Position numbers and translations under genes: made by a program
Shown here: in pieces, positions 62,367 to 64,000 of the stretch
Layout: each line of letters opens with the position of its first letter
How positions within the stretch are numbered: the stretch's first letter is position 1
Notes under the pieces: generated by a model
The model's input: only the letters and a program-made list of their open reading frames with translations
Database searches by the model: none
What the model was told of the DNA's origin: nothing
Source: Avrilella dinanensis
GTDB taxonomy: Bacteria; Bacteroidota; Bacteroidia; Flavobacteriales; Flavobacteriaceae
Reading direction: 5' to 3'
NCBI RefSeq assembly: GCF_002807015.1
Contig: NZ_NIPO01000001.1
Coordinates: 331,014-395,013, forward strand
Length of the DNA stretch: 64,000 nt

Positions 62367-63302
62367 ATGAAACAAATCACTAACACCGTATTAATGATTC
62401 GTCCGATTGCTTTTCGTATGAACGAACAAACCGCAGTGAATAACTACTATCAAAAAGTGTTGGACGCACTGACACCCGAAACGGTTAATGCTAAAGCTCA
62501 GGAAGAATTTGACCATTTTGCAGATGTTTTAAAACAAAATGGGGTAAATGTTGTCGTTGTGCAGGATACCAAAGAGCCGGACACGCCCGATAGCATTTTT
62601 CCGAACAACTGGATTTCGTTTCACGAAAACGGCGATGTGGTTTTGTACCCGATGTTTGCCGAAAACCGTCGCTTGGAACGTCGTGAGGACGTCTTGGACA
62701 TACTCGAAGAACAAGACTTTGTTATCGAAAATGTAATGGATTATACGTCTGCAGAAGAAGAAAATATGTTTCTGGAGGGAACGGGCAGTATGATTCTCGA
62801 CAGAGCAAATAAGAAAGTTTATTGTGCCTTGTCGCCCCGTGCCGAAGAAGAGCTTGTTATTCAATTTTGTGAAGACAACGAGATGCTACCTGTTATTTTT
62901 GAATCTTACCAGACAGTAAACGGCGAACGCAAGCTGATTTATCACACCAATGTGATGATGTGTCTGGGAGAAACTTTTGCTGTAATTTGCCTTGATTCGA
63001 TAGACGACAAAAACGAGCGGAAAAACGTGGTAAAACAGCTTAAAGAAGACGGAAAAGAAATTATAGAAATAACCGAAGAGCAGGTTAATAATTTTGCCGG
63101 AAATATGTTGGAACTGACCGATGATAAAGGTGAAAAATTACTGATTATGAGTACACAGGCCTATAATATTCTTACACCAAATCAGATAAAAACACTGGAA
63201 AAACACGCTCGAATCGTTCACAGTTCGTTAGATATTATCGAAGCTTGTGGCGGAGGCAGTGCAAGATGTATGCTTGCCGAAGTATTCCTGCCGAGAAAAT
63301 AA
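62367..63302 (+). CDS. ctlX: Citrulline-utilisation hydrolase CtlX-like
   Basis: This 311-residue guanidine-modifying superfamily enzyme has the segment FPNNWISFHENGDVVLYPM, the acidic residue in FLEGTGSMI and the His in YHTNVMM. The nucleophile C301 is in GGGSARCMLAEVFLPR. CtlX proteins hydrolyse citrulline to ornithine, CO2 and ammonia. It is the second gene after a DDAH-like enzyme, consistent with a guanidino compound-to-citrulline-to-ornithine route. Assignment is by family resemblance. Confidence 0.82.
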   Translation: MKQITNTVLMIRPIAFRMNEQTAVNNYYQKVLDALTPETVNAKAQEEFDHFADVLKQNGVNVVVVQDTKEPDTPDSIFPNNWISFHENGDVVLYPMFAENRRLERREDVLDILEEQDFVIENVMDYTSAEEENMFLEGTGSMILDRANKKVYCALSPRAEEELVIQFCEDNEMLPVIFESYQTVNGERKLIYHTNVMMCLGETFAVICLDSIDDKNERKNVVKQLKEDGKEIIEITEEQVNNFAGNMLELTDDKGEKLLIMSTQAYNILTPNQIKTLEKHARIVHSSLDIIEACGGGSARCMLAEVFLPRK

Positions 63303-63367
63303 TTTTGGTGGACTTCCAACCTTTTTATATCTTTATACGTCTATACTAATAAACAAGAGATATAATT

Positions 63368-63745
63368 ATGTTAAAGCAAACATTCATTACGGTCTTCCTA
63401 ATCGCAGGATTTCTTTCGTTTGTTTCCTGTGATTCTGATGATAACACAACGGTAAATCCGTATGCACAGTTTCAAGGGAATTGGAGTGGAACTTTTTCTG
63501 GTGATGACGAAGGTATCTGGAGAGTTACTATCGATGAAAACGGTGTAGCCACCGGGGTGTTGGAGTCTAATACTGCGTTCGCTCCTTTCGATTTGGAAGG
63601 ACAGGTTTCTGCAAACGGCGAAGTAAGTGCAGAATATTATGATGTAGCAGGGCAATTGACCGGAACAATGACAGCAACCACCGTTTCAGGAAACTGGTCT
63701 AGTGGCTGGGGACCAATGGGTACTTGGTCCGGGAACAAAGAATAA
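63368..63745 (+). CDS. Small lipoprotein of unknown function
   Basis: This 125-residue protein has a lipoprotein signal (MLKQTFITVFLIAGFLSFVSC), with Cys at residue 21 followed by DSDD, an acidic export-like signal. The mature part is a Gly/Trp-rich beta-sheet repeat (GNWSGTFSGDDEG, GNWSSGWGPMGTWSG) resembling small extracellular beta-sandwich lipoproteins of flavobacteria. No function can be named. It has its own terminator. Confidence 0.72.
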   Translation: MLKQTFITVFLIAGFLSFVSCDSDDNTTVNPYAQFQGNWSGTFSGDDEGIWRVTIDENGVATGVLESNTAFAPFDLEGQVSANGEVSAEYYDVAGQLTGTMTATTVSGNWSSGWGPMGTWSGNKE

Positions 63746-63747
63746 GC

Positions 63748-63780
63748 AAAAAATCCACTTCAAACGAAGTGGATTTTTTT
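63748..63780 (+). terminator. Intrinsic terminator after the small lipoprotein gene
   Basis: Arms AAAAAATCCACTTC / GAAGTGGATTTTTT with a 4-base loop end in T. Confidence 0.88.
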
Positions 63781-63842
63781 GGCATAATACTGAAAAATAG
63801 TTGGTAAAAACCTTTGTAAGTCTTATGAATAAAGGGCTGGGT

Positions 63843-63876
63843 AAAAGTTTTATGAAACGTGTTTCATAAAACTTTT
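63843..63876. repeat. Perfect 16-bp inverted repeat upstream of the transposase fragment
   Basis: AAAAGTTTTATGAAAC and GTTTCATAAAACTTTT are perfect complements separated by two bases. The position 15 bases before a transposase start suggests an insertion-sequence end, an operator or an mRNA hairpin. Confidence 0.75.
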
Positions 63877-63890
63877 TCTTTGTCTTAAAA

Positions 63891-64000
63891 ATGGCAAAAA
63901 AAGCGATGTTGGTCTTGTAAAAGTTTAGATGTAATTGGCTGGGGAAAGCAGAATAATAAACAACGGTTTAAGTGTAAAAATTGTGGTTTATTGTTTACTA
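63891..64000 (+). pseudogene. Partial transposase N-terminus (zinc ribbon), frameshifted and cut by the window edge
   Basis: The frame opening at 63889 reads CWSCKSLDVIGWGKQNNKQ and then RFKCKNCGLLFT, a CxxC...CxxC zinc ribbon like those at the N-terminus of IS1/IS1595-type transposases. It has no in-frame start codon. The ATG at 63891 is in another frame and stops after nine codons. Removing one A from the run of seven A at 63896-63902 joins that ATG to the zinc ribbon as MAKKRCWSC. This suggests a one-base insertion or programmed slippage. The rest of the element lies beyond the window. Confidence 0.6.

Noticed and set aside
1..64000. CRISPR array, prophage, or toxin-antitoxin and defence islands
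   Set aside because: No regularly spaced repeats and no phage, nuclease-helicase or toxin-antitoxin genes were recognised on either strand.

Overview
This 64 kb window is a stretch of a low-GC chromosome from the class Flavobacteriia (phylum Bacteroidota). Three things point there. The type IX secretion and gliding genes (SprE/PorW, PorZ, PorP/SprF, OmpA, and type A and type B sorting domains) are typical of this group. A SusC/SusD pair is present. Promoters fit the Bacteroidota pattern TTTG-N17-20-TAnnTTTG, and Shine-Dalgarno sequences are not obvious. No rRNA, tRNA, CRISPR array, prophage or defence island was seen. I cannot name the genus from the sequence.

Layout. From 0.1 to 3.5 kb lie a non-catalytic EnvC-like LytM protein, 3-hydroxyanthranilate dioxygenase and an ALDH7 aldehyde dehydrogenase. 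From 3.7 to 9.2 kb are two outer-membrane barrels, a tatD / acyltransferase / asparaginase run on the minus strand, a retropepsin-like protease and a DUF3109 protein. From 9.6 to 19.9 kb is a plus-strand block: M16 peptidase, MarC, a two-helix protein, a small FAD protein, HflX, a trans-sulfuration enzyme, RpiB and PolA. From 20 to 29.4 kb, on the minus strand, are an Arg/Ser-rich secreted protein and the OmpA / PorP / giant type B adhesin cluster. From 29.5 to 32.7 kb are lepA, yraN and an LD-carboxypeptidase gene. From 32.8 to 37 kb a TonB receptor converges on a DtxR-type regulator and ZIP transporter operon. From 37.1 to 40.6 kb are a lipoprotein, recO and porZ. From 40.9 to 43.5 kb is a class I ribonucleotide reductase resembling subclass Id. 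From 44 to 52.2 kb are sprE and the ATP synthase operon atpBEFHAG, without atpD or atpC. From 52.4 to 59.8 kb are rnhB, a secreted S8 protease and a SusCD pair. From 59.9 to 63.7 kb are citrate synthase, two guanidine-modifying enzymes (a DDAH-like protein and CtlX) and a small lipoprotein. The window ends in the start of a zinc-ribbon transposase that appears frameshifted.

How the genes fit together. Many genes serve protein export to the surface and the use of proteins and amino acids: type IX cargo and machinery, a surface protease beside a RagAB-like importer, asparaginase, a possible arginine-to-citrulline-to-ornithine route, and enzymes of tryptophan and lysine breakdown. The rest is housekeeping.

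The less ordinary features are small. A 162-bp MITE-like repeat has two full copies and two fragments; three of the four lie just downstream of intrinsic terminators, and one copy occupies the likely promoter region of the DDAH/ctlX pair. A second 117-bp inverted-repeat element abuts one fragment. A perfect 16-bp hairpin sits between atpE and atpF. The susC promoter overlaps the terminator of the preceding gene. The transposase start is separated from its zinc ribbon by a seven-A run. I found no convincing wholly new multi-gene system.
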